From assembly GCA_035771165.1 (NCBI GenBank), contig JAWNZC010000319.1, positions 177,501 through 241,500 on the forward strand: DNA of 64,000 bases. Direction: 5' to 3'. This DNA is from Paragorgia papillata. Lineage: Eukaryota > Cnidaria > Anthozoa > Scleralcyonacea > Coralliidae. The notes under the pieces were generated by a model, which was not told the DNA's origin, searched no databases, and worked only from the letters and a program-made list of their open reading frames with translations. Made by a program: the position numbers and the translations under genes. Positions 10,787-22,967 of this stretch are shown piece by piece (the stretch's first letter is position 1; each line of letters starts with the position of its first letter).

Positions 10787-11262
10787 AAGGGTATTGGCAA
10801 TAAAAATTAAATTTGTCTCATTTGAAAGACCTCGTCAAATGGTATAAGAAGACCTTTTGTAATTTTTCTGTATCTTTCTTGTGTTTTGAAATACTTCGAC
10901 CAAAGACAGCGTGCTGTCCGCCATCTTGTTGTAATATTGGGTCTAATTAACTGGTAAACCTGATGAAACTACTCCGTGGGTGACCAAATTTCCATGGGTC
11001 AATTTAAAATGGAAATAGCGCAACAAAATCGAGTTTCTAGCTCATAATGTCATAAGGTTGGCAAAATAAAAATTTCACTTTACCCTGCTTATGATGTCAC
11101 ATGCATATCGAAAATAATTCCAAGATGGCGGACAGCATGCTGTCTTTGGTCGAAATATTTCCAAAACCAAAACAGATACGGAAAAATTGTAAAAGATCTT
11201 CTTATACCATTTGACGAGTTCTTTCAAAAGAGACAAACTTAATTTTTATTGCCAATACCCTT
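10787..11262. mobile_element. Long-inverted-repeat MITE with TA flanks (family 1, copy A)
   Basis: The ends AAGGGTATTGGCAATAAAAA and the inverse TTTTTATTGCCAATACCCTT are flanked by TA. Inverted arms of roughly 170 bp include GACAGC-x-TGCTGTCCGCCAT and its inverse. A second copy is at 42273-42794 and relatives are at 34108-34598 and 39928-40407. A TA duplication fits Tc1/mariner-mobilised MITEs. Confidence 0.85.
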
Positions 11263-11264
11263 TA

Positions 11265-11516
11265 AGGTGAGGTAATACGGGCAACATTTTTCTTCAACTT
11301 TGTTGCGTTGCAAGTTCAAAATCGTTGTTGCACGTATTACCACCCACCTTAAACATTGTCACGCAACGATGATTTTGTCACAACATGCGATTTCAACTTG
11401 CAACAAAATCATTGTTGCGTGACAATGTTTAAGGTAGGTGGTAATACGTGCAACAACGCTATTCAACTTGCAACGCAACAAAGTTGCAGCAATTTGTTGC
11501 TCGTATTACTTCACCT
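11265..11516. mobile_element. Short inverted-repeat MITE abutting the previous one
   Basis: AGGTGAGGTAATACGGGCAA at the left and TGCTCGTATTACTTCACCT at the right are inverted and flanked by TTA on both sides. The interior repeats CTTGCAAC and TTGTTGCGT in both orientations. A TTA duplication fits PIF/Harbinger-type elements. It sits exactly at the TA end of the neighbouring MITE. Confidence 0.7.
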
Positions 11517-11744
11517 TTATGTAGTAAACAACAGGGGGATATTAAAGTTTACATAAGGAATTTTTTTTGGCGATTTCTATCGCGTGCCTGACTCGCAATG
11601 AAAGTTGTTTGTGTAAATAAGTAGTAATTTCACGACGATTTTCCCCGCAAATTTAATGCGATTTTTTCCCCGAATGTGCCCTGTTAAGAGCTTTTTCTTT
11701 GGAAAATGTCGTAGATCGTGTACTAAGGCTAGCTTACATGCATG

Positions 11745-11826
11745 CACAATGCAGTACAGTACACTGCAGTACAGTGGGCAGTGCAGTGCAGTACAGTACA
11801 GTACAGTACAGTACAGTACAGTACAC
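11745..11826. repeat. (CAGTA/CAGTG)n pentanucleotide repeat
   Basis: Tandem CAGTA units with CAGTG interruptions. The array at 58875-59150 (CTGCA) is a similar pentanucleotide type. Confidence 0.9.
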
Positions 11827-12265
11827 GCACCGAAAAACTAAGCCAGTAGCTTCGGAAATTCCTCGAGATTTAATTTTGGCTTGTTTGTCTGAGTTTTGAT
11901 CTATACATTGTACTAACTGTACGCTTCGCTATTTGTTACATAGTGTATTGTAAATTTATTGTGTTGTAAAAATAATAGTTCCTTTACTTGGGACATAAAT
12001 GATGTAAAAATAGAATCTTTAAAGATTATTGGCATTACTAGAAAGAAACCGCAGAAAGACAAAAATAATATGAAAAAAAACTGGAAGAAAATACAATGTA
12101 CATGTATGTGTCTAGGAGGATCTGTAACTTTAATTTAGTAAATCTAAAAGTTGATTATTGATGTTGTTCTATTGACATTTTTACATGTTTATACATAAAC
12201 CACTAATTGCATAAATCCAACAACCCGTCACAGTTAACTACACACAGCCTTAACTTCATTCTCTT

Positions 12266-12653
12266 TTAGGGGCTGTTACTCGGTCAGCCGAGTTACCCGG
12301 TTTGCCAGGATAAACTTTACGTTCTGTTTATATGAAAGCGAGTTACCTGGCAAGTTGTAATATTTGAGATGATTCTCATCAACGACAGTGACATGAAGTA
12401 ACGAATATAGAAAATTTATCCCCCTATGCCGAGTTACCCGGGGAAAGGTGTTTATATGGGGAAATGTTTATCCCGCCTTGCCGAGTTCCCGGCTGCCAGT
12501 GCCGAGTTCTCGCCAGGACGAGTTACTCGTCTGTCGTGGTCCCATATAAACACTGCGGTGGGAAAAACAGTGTTTGTTCTACCGACCAGGAACTCGTCAT
12601 GTGACGAGGAACTCGGCTAGCCGGGTAGCTCGCCTCCATATAAACAGACCCTA
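12266..12653. mobile_element. Dispersed element with CGAGTTACCC motifs, copy 1
   Basis: The ends are TTAGGGGCTGTTACTCGG and the inverse CCATATAAACAGACCCTAA. The interior contains many CGAGTTAC/GTAACTCG boxes and CATATAAACAC. A long inverted copy is at 36515-36897, sharing the blocks GGAACTCGTCATGTGACGAG (in variant form) and CTGCGGTGGGAAAAACAGTG. Confidence 0.75.
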
Positions 12654-14265
12654 ACTCTGTTTAATATTTCTTAGACCTGCACTAAACTACGCATTGTAGA
12701 TGAATTTAACTCCAATTAAATTTGATGTCAATGATCGAGTTAAACGTCGAATTTCGGGTCATCACCTACCTATACTAAAAAGGCTTCTGATTGGTTTAGA
12801 TAACCTAACCCAACACCTTCCCCTAACCCAAATCAGTAAGGAGCATGGAAACGAAAGAGCATGCATGTATGAAAGATTAACAAAAAAAATAGGCATGACC
12901 GTGAGAAGTTCGGTACGATTCCGAACTCGTCCGATACAGTTCCGAACTAGTCCGGTACTGTTCCGGACTCGTCGTCCGGTACTGTGTGAACGCGTGCACC
13001 GAAAATAAATGTGACGATTGAGGTCACGCAGATACACGAGTCCGTAGGTAAACGATAACAAGATACGAAGACTTACGACAGAGACAAATTACCATAAATC
13101 AACAAGGCCCGCATCAGCATTCAACAGGAGACTAACTAGTATATGTCAACGAGGCTAACACTACACGTCGCCAGAACGCATGGAAATGCAAAGAAACCCT
13201 ATAGCCAAACACCGTAGGCCAAACATCGAACGATTTACGTATACCAAATAAACGCTAATTGTTCTAATTAAATATGAATAACAAAACATATCGACGTGGT
13301 ATGTATTTAATTAGAAAAAAACACACGCTATAATATAATCGGAACAGGGGGAAAAAGATAACACGATATTAACCACAGACACACGGATTTAAAGGAGCTT
13401 TAGATGTATGAATTATGAGGTCTATTTACATGACTAGCAGTAGCACGGACCGCAAGAGAAAAATTGAATCATTGGGATTCGTTCATATCTAAAACGAAAC
13501 CAATTCTTCTTTGAAAATTTAGTTTGAGAGTTCTAAAACCACAGTATGATCCTAATCAGAAATAAACAGAAAAGGCAGTCTGGTTAACCGAGCTTGCCTC
13601 ATCGTGTAATCGCTCCCCAAGAGGTATCCCACAAAATGTGATTGGAAAGTTAAGAAAGCGTGGGACGGAGATTGGGCAACCAACGGAGCTGTATCGGACA
13701 CATGTTTATATGCACTAAAAATGACGAAATATTAATATTTAAAACATGGTTCGAATTATATACTATGTTCTTCTAAGCGAAATCAATGTAAAAAACGCGG
13801 TTTTCGTGCGTTTGCACAAACGCACGAAGTTCCCACAAGCTGTCAAAATATTAGTATAATCCAGAGTATAATCTAATCGATCCAATGGAATTAATGCAAC
13901 ATGAGACCCTTCACTTTCGCCAAATATCACAACATGCAAGTTTTATGCCAAAGGCAAATACGTATTCCTATAAAATAGCGTTTTGGCGGCCACAACAGAT
14001 AGATAATAGGCCCTACAATTACTAAACATTATCATAGTACAAATCAATGAATAAATCCTTGAACGACCTTCTAATATTCAACACAGTATCTCAACCGTGC
14101 TAAGACGAATCTTTAACGACAAAAACATATACCGCGAGCACTGCATGTATGATGTATCATACCGTTCCACTAAAGATCGACAAAAATAAGGACAACGCCC
14201 GTTTGATATATATACATGTATTAATGTCACCATTAGTTTTTTCCAAATTTTTCGATTCTTCCAAA
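12654..14265. other. Intergenic, no gene recognised; contains a perfect hairpin
   Basis: No convincing exon on either strand. Around 12905-12990 short repeats of TTCCGAACTCGTCCG occur. At 13803-13828 lies a perfect 12-bp inverted repeat (TTCGTGCGTTTG, CA loop, CAAACGCACGAA). Confidence 0.5.
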
Positions 14266-15039
14266 TCACAGTGATGTAACAAACTCTTTTATATTCATGT
14301 GTACACTGGGGTTAGTGAAGGCGAGCTCGGCGTCTGGTGAATGTGACTCTAGAATTAACGTTCTGGTATCATCGTGTTTAGATTTTGACGACTTAGGAAG
14401 AATACTGACTACGGATATCATGCCCAGTTGCAGACCTTCAGAATCTCGTGCGCCATTTGCGTTACGATCTGGCGACGACGGCGGCGATGGCACGACGGGG
14501 GAACGACTTGATCGTTTACTTTCGATATTCGGAGTCGTTACCATCGAAAACGGCGTTGGTATCCAGGACAGGCGTACTCCGCTAGCGTTGACTTGTGAGG
14601 CGTTGTTCATTGCCATCTGCCATCGACTTTGCTCTTTAACATCTTCATATGTAAACAGATGTGTGCCCTTCTTGGTTTTCAGTTGCAGCGGGTACTTCTT
14701 CGTCTTGCTGTACTCCCGATGAAAGAGTTCCGCCAGTGATGGGAACTTGCTTTTTCGTTTCCCTTTATCACAACGGCTTCCAGGTTGAATCTCGATACGC
14801 CCAGCGACACGGTTCTTCTCGGAATCGTCGTAGAAGGTCAACTGTCGTCCGTACAACACGCACCAATACGACCGCCATTGGTAATGCCGCTCTCGTTTCA
14901 ATACCTTGCCCTCGTATTGTCCCGCCGTCAAATCCGAGTAGTCTGAGACGTCTCCGCCGTACATTGTGCCGTCACAATAACGTTCAAAGTCGACCAAAGT
15001 TATATTGACAAGTTCAAAGATACGCGGAAGTTCTTCCGA
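14266..15039 (-). CDS. PH-domain protein, terminal exon or single-exon gene
   Basis: The minus-strand frame opens after an acceptor-like CATCTCCTAG (exon start 15039) and ends with TGA at 14266-14268: 257 codons if spliced, or about 232 if translation starts at the ATG at 14964 (A at -3). A pleckstrin-homology domain spans roughly residues 41-155: YEGKVLKRERHYQWRSYWCV and LYGRQLTFYDDSEKN open the barrel, and the last helix carries the invariant Trp (EQSRWQMAMNN). A Lys/Arg-rich beta3-beta4 loop (KGKRKSKF) could contact phosphoinositides. The C-terminal third is Ser/Pro-rich and probably disordered, and the end VTSL fits a class I PDZ ligand. The domain call is strong; the specific family, 5' exons and exact start are unresolved. 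It probably acts as a membrane or scaffold adaptor (inference). Confidence 0.75.
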   Translation of the reverse strand, partial: SEELPRIFELVNITLVDFERYCDGTMYGGDVSDYSDLTAGQYEGKVLKRERHYQWRSYWCVLYGRQLTFYDDSEKNRVAGRIEIQPGSRCDKGKRKSKFPSLAELFHREYSKTKKYPLQLKTKKGTHLFTYEDVKEQSRWQMAMNNASQVNASGVRLSWIPTPFSMVTTPNIESKRSSRSPVVPSPPSSPDRNANGARDSEGLQLGMISVVSILPKSSKSKHDDTRTLILESHSPDAELAFTNPSVHMNIKEFVTSL

Positions 15040-16016
15040 CTAGGAGATGTTATGTCTGATACCGAATCACGAGGACTTGATATTTTAAATGACTTTCGGC
15101 TGGAACATTCGTTAAAGTAATATGTAGGATCAGGTTTCAACGCGCAACACCCTATCATCTCAAGACTCAAATCATTTGAATATACATTTAATGTATATAC
15201 TTAAGGAGTTGCCATGCAGTTTAATTTGCATACAGTGCACAATAGACAAAGATTAGTCCGTCTTCTCGATAAATTATTAAGTAAATGTATATGTATTGTG
15301 AGGAAAGGATTGCGTGAATCATTGTGGTCGACGACTTCAAACCGCAGTCAGCCAACTTTGTCTTCGGGCATTTCAAAGTTAAACGATATATTTCTCTTTT
15401 ACTACGTTTTTTTTAATACAAGATTTTTTTATTAGTTTATCTTTAAATATATAATCTCTAGTTTGATTATATCTAGTTTACGAACTTATCGTTTATCTTA
15501 CTAACTTTGAAATGTTTAGATTTGAAACTATTTAAGTCAGGGAAGCGTTTCAGTCAAGCAATAGTTTTATTTTGCGGCATTTCTTAACATATACATAACC
15601 GCACATAAGTGACAAGCTTTTTATTAGTTTAAAATAAATTTAGTTTGAAAACTTAGGGTTCGTCGTTGCTAATTAAATTAATTATCTTTTTTAAAAGGTA
15701 TAATCTCTGCTTCGTTCTACGCATGTACGAAACTAATCTTCTCACGTTTAATATTAAAGGTGCCCCCCACTCTGTTCTGCGCATGTAAAAAACTAATGTT
15801 TACATCTGTTTACATTATTTACGAAAAACAATGGTGATACATCTTTCAAGATTGCAAGCTTTTCTTAAAAATGGATTGGCGTGCGTGTATTAAATGCGAA
15901 GGATAGTATAGTTTCAAGATAAACTTCCGCGTGTCTTCTTTGACGACTTTCACTGTTTGATGCAAAAACTAACAAACAAATCGAATAATGACGACAAGAT
16001 AAAAGATTGAGTTCTC
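15040..16016. other. Intergenic, nothing recognised
   Basis: AT-rich DNA without clear exons, repeats or element ends. Upstream exons of the PH gene could lie here but none can be supported. Confidence 0.45.
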
Positions 16017-16281
16017 AGCCCTCCTCACGAACGGCGCAGTCGGACTCCAGATGAGAGAGAATCGGGATATTGATTATTGTTGTTTATATGAATCGTGACT
16101 TAATAGCCCTCCTCACGAACGGCGAAGACGGACTCCAGATGAGAGAGAATCGGGATATTGATTATTGTTGTTTATATGAATCGTGACTTAATAGCCCTCC
16201 TCACGAACGGCGCAGACGGACTCCAGATGAGAGAGAATCGGGATATTGATTATTGTTGTTTATATGAATCGTGACTTAATG
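16017..16281. repeat. 88-bp tandem repeat x3
   Basis: Three nearly identical units begin AGCCCTCCTCACGAACGGCG and end CGTGACTTAAT. They differ at very few positions, so the expansion is recent. Confidence 0.95.
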
Positions 16282-16423
16282 CAAGTATGTTTTACCTGAC
16301 ATCTCGTTTTTATAAATAGCAGTTACATCACTACCCGGGTATCTCAAAACTTCCGGTATAGCAAAGTTGTGACGTCACTGTACGTTAATTGGACGTCTAG
16401 TTCTTTCACAGCGTGACATTGAT

Positions 16424-16633
16424 CAATCTCGTTCCCAGAGCCCACGTTCCCCACCCGGGAAACGAGAGACTCTGGGATAATCCGTTCACGCCATAACAGG
16501 ATTCTTGTTATCCGGAAGAAGAGTTATATAGAGTTCACTGTGTTCATCAGCCAATGAAATATCTATGTGAAACGGATTATCCCAGAGTCTCTCGTTTCCC
16601 GGGTGGGGAACGTGGGCTCTGGGAACGAGATTG
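16424..16633. mobile_element. Terminal-inverted-repeat element, copy 2, 9-bp target duplication
   Basis: CAATCTCGTTCCCAGAGCCC and its inverse GGGCTCTGGGAACGAGATTG form the ends. Both sides carry GACATTGAT (16415-16423 and 16634-16642), a perfect 9-bp duplication different from that of copy 1. Inverted arms of about 60 bp match copy 1; the centre is shorter (210 bp in total). Confidence 0.9.
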
Positions 16634-16920
16634 GACATTGATATAAACAGCATCTTTGAATAATGTCTTCATCTAATTTTCAACTGTTTTAAGTAACATT
16701 TACTTAACCTTTTTCGTGATTAACTTTACTTCTCTAACGCTCGGCAAATGCAAATAAACCAGGACTCGTGTTGAACGGACTTGTTTACTTTTAGCAATTC
16801 TTTCCACCTGCCAAACTGACATGACGTCATTTTATGCCGTATCAAACGTGCAAGTATCAAGTCAGTTTGGCGGATGGAAACAAGTATTTACTGCAAACAC
16901 CCGGATGTATCGTATTTAAA

Positions 16921-16944
16921 AAAAATACCACATGTGGTATTTTT
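16921..16944. repeat. Perfect 24-bp palindrome
   Basis: AAAAATACCACA is followed directly by its reverse complement TGTGGTATTTTT. Confidence 0.9.
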
Positions 16945-18410
16945 CCAACCTCGTACCCAGGCATCTTTGGGGAAGTTGCGCTGAGCGCGCGGGGGCTTTT
17001 GGTGGAATTTTTTTTAAATACTCCTAGTAAAACAATTTAAATTTAATACAGATGTCATTAGCCAATCAGGAATGAGGAAAACTGATGAAAATGTTATTAA
17101 TAATTTTATATTCTCGATGTTGAGAAATTTCCGGTTAAAATTTCTAAGAACAACTCTGGAATATTATTGAGCCGGTCTGAACAGATCGTGTGGCAACAGA
17201 GATATTAAACATGAAGCAAACAACATTGCCCACTACAACCAGGAATTGCATTGATGTCCATCTTTAAAACTATTATTATATTACGATGAACGTCGCTGCT
17301 TCAAGATTGTTTTACAGATGTTCCAAAGTATGGGCAAGTATCGCATCATTTTGGGTTTGCGAGTTATTGAATATTTGACATTGGTTTTGTTTTACGAGAA
17401 TATAGATTATCTTCGTTTACTAAAATACTGTAAGCTGGAAAGTTAAGCAATTAATGTACTTTGTGTTATGTATACTAATCAGTAACCACTGTCAAACAAT
17501 TGCGACGGATAGCTACCCTAGAATCCTAGATTTCTCATGCAGCTCTTCAAACACTTCGTATAATTGCTCTTTCCCATCACCTTGACAAACCTTTATAGTA
17601 ATGCATTAATTTCCAGGCCAATATATAGTGTGATAGATATAAAGTATGGAAATTTACTCCTCGCGCCTGTTCTTAAGATCGTTGCTAAGTAGAGGTTTAA
17701 GTGTTGGGTGGAATTGGAAATGCATATCTATATATACTGACTGAACATGTTAAATTATGTCGAGTTCACTTAAGTTGTCTTTACCTGTTATTATACACTA
17801 ACTGGGAACAATAAATGTTCAATTTAGTTCATTCTAATTACAACCACGACTTCTCTTAGTAATCTCTAACTACATAAGTCATAACTACAACAGTGTTTAT
17901 GGGTTTATGTTGTAGTCTGATATGGTCTGACCATAAATTATCAACACTTCCGGTTTTACTTTCGTTTTGCCTGAACCGAACGTCCACGCAAGCACCGGCA
18001 CGCCACTAGGCCCAATTGCGCTGGAGAATTCCAACATTCCTAGACTTTTAGTCAAATATGGGAAAGTTTGATTTTATTCAAAATGTTACAAAACCGACCA
18101 TGGATTTTTACAACATGCGGATAACCCTCTTTAAAATGCGCGGCTTGCCGAAGCGTTTCTTCTTGAGGAGTAATTAAAATTGCCTGACGTTTTATACCGA
18201 GTATGTAATTAGTGCATAGCGTTTAAAACTGTCTACATGGAACTCTTTACTGTCGTCCGAATTAGTAGAATAGTATATTATTCTAGCTAACGTCAGACGA
18301 TTTTATTCACTTCTGGGGAGACACACAACCTTCTGTGACGCAACTCTAGTCAACTCAAGCACTGGGGACAGAATCGGAAATCTCCCCAGTCCTCCAAAAT
18401 TCCAACTCTC
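16945..18410. other. Intergenic, no gene recognised
   Basis: No exon-like coding, tandem repeat or element termini can be supported. Confidence 0.45.
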
Positions 18411-18472
18411 CGTAGGTGCCACACTCCCCCCCCCCCCCCCCCCCCCCCACAAATAGAGAACATAATATAAGA

Positions 18473-18837
18473 CTAGAGGGGGCATTGGGACCAAAAATGC
18501 GAGGAAAATTAAACGTCGTCATTAGAGGGGAAAAACCAGCTAAAATTTGTCTAAAACAAGCCTTTCACTAAATTTTCATCACGATTTTTAAGAAAATAAC
18601 ATTTTTAGAATTTTTGGTCTTATTACTATTATAAATTCTTACCTTAGTTCTTTATTGAGGCGTCTATTATCTTTGTTAAATTTTTCCACTCCTTGGCCAT
18701 TTTGAAGTACCCGGTGTATTGGTAAGTCTCATAGGCAAGTCTCCAAAGGGCCTGGATACTAGCTTTCCCCTTCTAATGGCGCCATTCAATATTCCTCGCA
18801 CATTTGACTGGACTCAGCATAGGAATGCCCCCTCTAG
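18473..18837. mobile_element. Small inverted-repeat element (CTAGAGGGGGCATT ends)
   Basis: CTAGAGGGGGCATTGGGACC at the left and GGAATGCCCCCTCTAG at the right are inverted, with a second inverted block (GCGAGGAA / TTCCTCGC) just inside. I cannot define a target duplication. Confidence 0.55.
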
Positions 18838-19115
18838 TACTAATATTAAGATCCCTATGCCCCCCCCACCCCCCCCAAGATTGCTCCAGGAGAGGTTAGG
18901 GTTAATTAAGTTTATTCATGGGCTAATCCACCACCCCCACCCCCACATACACAAAATAATTTCTCAGGGGGGGCAAAGCCCCTCAGGCCTTCTATACTCT
19001 ATGCTTATGAAGATGACAAATAGTTTCCTTTCTAACTTGACATATAGCAGCAACGCTTACAAAATAGCATCATGATCTTGCTTATTCAAATTTCCATGTA
19101 ATATCACTGGTCACT

Positions 19116-22100
19116 ATGGATACCTCAGATGTTCAAGGTGAGCTACCGAGTACTAGTAGCAATGGTGAACATCAACAATTCACAAGGGTGAATAGCATTT
19201 TAAAGAAACTCAAGAAGCCAGAATATGAAAGTATTTTCAAAAACAGTGAGATCACTGTAAGTATCCTTGCTACATAATTTTATATATATATATATATATA
19301 TATTTATAAAATAACATTTTGAAAACAAGCGCAGTGATTGGTTGAAAGCCGTGTTTCTATAACTTTATGGAAACACAGCAAGGTCCACACCATTCAATAC
19401 ACCATCATTACGGTGTAGGATACGCCATTATACACCATTATGAAGAGTAAGGAGAATTTACACTTTGATGCAGTGATTATTTTTATGTTCTATACCTATT
19501 TTCGACAGGTTATTTTATAAAGGAAATAGAAAACATTTTTTCTGTGTTCCCATAGAGTTATAGAAACACTTGTGGAAGTTTGGGAGAACTCGAAATAGCG
19601 AGGAAACACTCGCCAAGCGGGCTTGTGTTCCCACTACAATTTCTCGTTCTCCCAAACTTCCACTCGTGTTTCTATAACTCTATAGAAACACGGAAAATGT
19701 TTTCTATTTCTTAAATATATATATATGTAATTGTTAATATGTGCATGCTAATACTTTTTACTGTATATAGTATTATTTATAGACAGTTCACCGTTATTTG
19801 CAACTGACATAGAGTGTTACCCTCATCTAATCACAGTCCAGAGAAAAATAAATTGAATAATAACAATTTTTAATTAGGTATTTTATAAAATTTAAATAAA
19901 CTATATCTGGACAGCGTTGAATAAAAACGCAACTTAATTTGACAATAATATGATCTAGACATTCAATAATTGAGGGCCAACCATGATTAAATAATTGAAT
20001 ATATTGTTTAAGATTTATTTCAAGTATGTTCTCTCACTTTCTAAAGTTATAACAACTGCAGAAGCTTACCTCAAAATCTTCCAGATGATATTTCAGCATT
20101 GACATCACCAATTTACACTTTGACCTAAACTGCTGCACAATTTTAGCGGTTTAACTGACCAAATTCCGAAGTTACTTGTCGGAGAAAGGTTGACCGACGT
20201 CTAATTTAAACAGTTTATACAATTAAAAGCGTTTTCTTTCATTGTGGAACATAAAAATCCCGACGTTTCTCCTCAAAACATCACTCGAGTCTTCTCGAGT
20301 TCTCGTCCCACTTTTGAATTTTCCTTCCACGCGACTAAGACGCATTCTCGTTCCCAGAGCCCAAGTTTGTAGACCGCGCGACGCAAACGATACGCGCGTT
20401 GGGTTTTCTATATACGCAGTGCGGGAACCTCGTTAATACGACCACCGTCGGGTCAAAAAAATGTGGTCGTATTAACAGGGTGGTATTACAGTACTTAGAG
20501 TGTATTCAGGCCAGAAAAAAGTAGTCGTATTAACGAGGTTCCACTGTACGTTGTACCAACCGTGGTTGTACGCATTCCAACGTTTGAATCTCTTGCGGAA
20601 TTGTCAGTTTGAATCAGGACCAGTATTGGTCTCATCCAAGCCAACCAGCGTCTGCACCATTAACCATATATATATACAGGGGGTGGACAAAAAAAAGTGG
20701 CCCCCCACCAAAATATGGTTTATTGGCTATAACTTTCAGAAGAGAGATAAAAATTTGGAAATCGATATGGTTCTACAATAAATGTGTCGATATACGATTA
20801 TATATGATCGCAAATCTTAATTGTAATCACGTTCTTATTGAAAATACACAAACGTTCAATAGTATTAAATAAGGATACCATGCCATATAGTTTCAGAATT
20901 ATTTTACAAAATTGTTAAGTTTATTAACAAATCACGCTACAATAGTTCACATCTGTACACATCTATATGTTCACTTAATACTTAGTTTGCATTCCTTTTG
21001 ATTTTATCACATCTTTGCATCGACTCGGCATGCTCTCAATGAGCTTATGCAAGTATTCCTCAGTTATTGCCTGCCATCCATTTTTGAGTATTTCAAAAAG
21101 TTCTTCTTCATTCTTTGGCTTCCGCTCTTCAGTTAACCGATTCAGTTCAGCCCATAAATTTTCGATAGGGTTTAAATCTGGTGATTGTGGAGGCCATTGC
21201 ATGACATTAATTTTTTTATTTTTAAGATATTTTGTAACAACCCCACTAGTGTGTTTGGGATCGTTGTCATGTTGAAAGATAAAACCATCAGGACATAATT
21301 GATTGGCAGATGGGACAAGATTATGAATTAAAATTTTACGATAAACTTCTCCAGTCATTATTCCTTTGACGCGATGTAAATCTCCAACACCATTCCAAGA
21401 AAAACACCCCCACACATTGATAGATTTTTGGTGTTTTACTGTGCCTTGCATTGAACGAGTGTGGCCCTTTTCATCATTAGTCCGCCAGACAAATTGAGCA
21501 GATTGGTTTTGCAGACAAAATGGTGACTCATCGCTCCAAACAACGCGTTTCCACTCATCAACTCTCCAACCAATATGCTCACGAGCAAATGATAAACGTA
21601 ATAAACGATTCTTCTCACTCACGTATGGTTTCTTGGATTTCTTTCTCCACTTGATGTCTTTCTCATTGAGACGGCGCTGAATGGTTTTAGTGGAAACTTT
21701 GACACCAGTCTGAACCTCTAATTCACCAGCTAGCTGTTTTTTGGTTGGGGTGCCTGCTTTAGAACGTTTAACAATAAAACGGTCACTTCGATCAGTGGTT
21801 TTACGTTTTCGTCCTGAACCAGGAGTACGACCACAATTCCCACTCAATTTTAACTTGGCACAAAGTTTCTTTGCTGCAGAATAACTAAGGTTGATTTTTT
21901 TTGCTATTTGGCGAGCACTAACTCCAGCCTTAAGCATCCCAAGAATTTCATGATTCCTTCCAATTTTCTTCTGCGCTCTTTCTGTTTGGATTTCTTTAGT
22001 AGTCTTTCTCTCCATGTCACTTTAGGAGATAATTCTTTCCCAGAACGTCGAAAATAACACCATAAACCCGCTTTCTGACATAATTTGTACTGGAGCTATC

Positions 22101-22967
22101 CATTCAAATATTGTGGGACAATCACATTGATTTTCTATAGGGACTTTTGTGAGCTAAAGGGCCTAAGTATAAGTCGACATTGGAAGATAGGCACTGGGTT
22201 TCCTTAAGAATTTATCAAAATCAATAAAATTGATGCGTTTCAAAAACCATTGCTTAAAACTATTGTGTAACATCACATTTATTCAGATCTCGAAGAAGCC
22301 CTTCTACAACATAGGGTTTTCTACATTTTCTGCCACTTTGGAAATATCTCTACCCAATAAAACCATATTTTAGTGGGGGGCCACTTTTTTTTGTCCACCC
22401 CCTGTATATATATATATAACTGAACAGCGGGGCCCCCTATACACCATGTAACTCATAGAGCGACTCTACCATAGTCTATAAGGGGTACAAATGGTGTAAT
22501 GGCTAGAACATGTCTAAAATTAACTTCTAGGGAACTACTAGTTTTACCACGGTTTTACTAACCAGTATCTTATATCAGTAATTGCTGTTATACAAATTAA
22601 TGATAGCTCAAACAGTTCATTATCCGATTATCGGTTCTTTCTTTCGTACCTCTTCAGGATGATGCTCTTGATTGCATTAAGACGGAAGAAGAAATGCGTA
22701 ATATGTTAAAGGTGGTGAATTTTTATTTTTTATACCGGTAGACCACAACACACCACACCAAAACAAACCACACAACACTAACACACCAAACCACACCACA
22801 CCATATACCACAACACACCAAAACACACCACACCCATGTGCACAATCATCTACATTAGTATGGATATATCAATACGGAATATATATTCTCTTCTATACTC
22901 TAGGACGAGATTCCAACCGGAGTAGCCATAAAGTTTGCCAGCAATTGGTTTAGCAGTAAGACACAAG
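19116..22967 (+). CDS. SAMD9-like exons 1-3: N-terminal SAM domain
   Basis: Exon 1 (19116-19256) ends KNSEIT|GTAAGT. Exon 2 (22658-22711) encodes DDALDCIKTEEEMRNMLK. Exon 3 (22904-22967) begins DEIPTGVAIKFASNWF. Together they read as a SAM-like helical bundle with the usual order of a short FKNSEI helix, a DDALDCI turn and the long final helix (PTGVAIKF). In SAMD9 this domain mediates protein contacts. Intron 1 (3.4 kb) holds a Tc1 element and two smaller elements. Exon 2 has a GTGGTG donor, weaker than the others. Confidence 0.75.
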
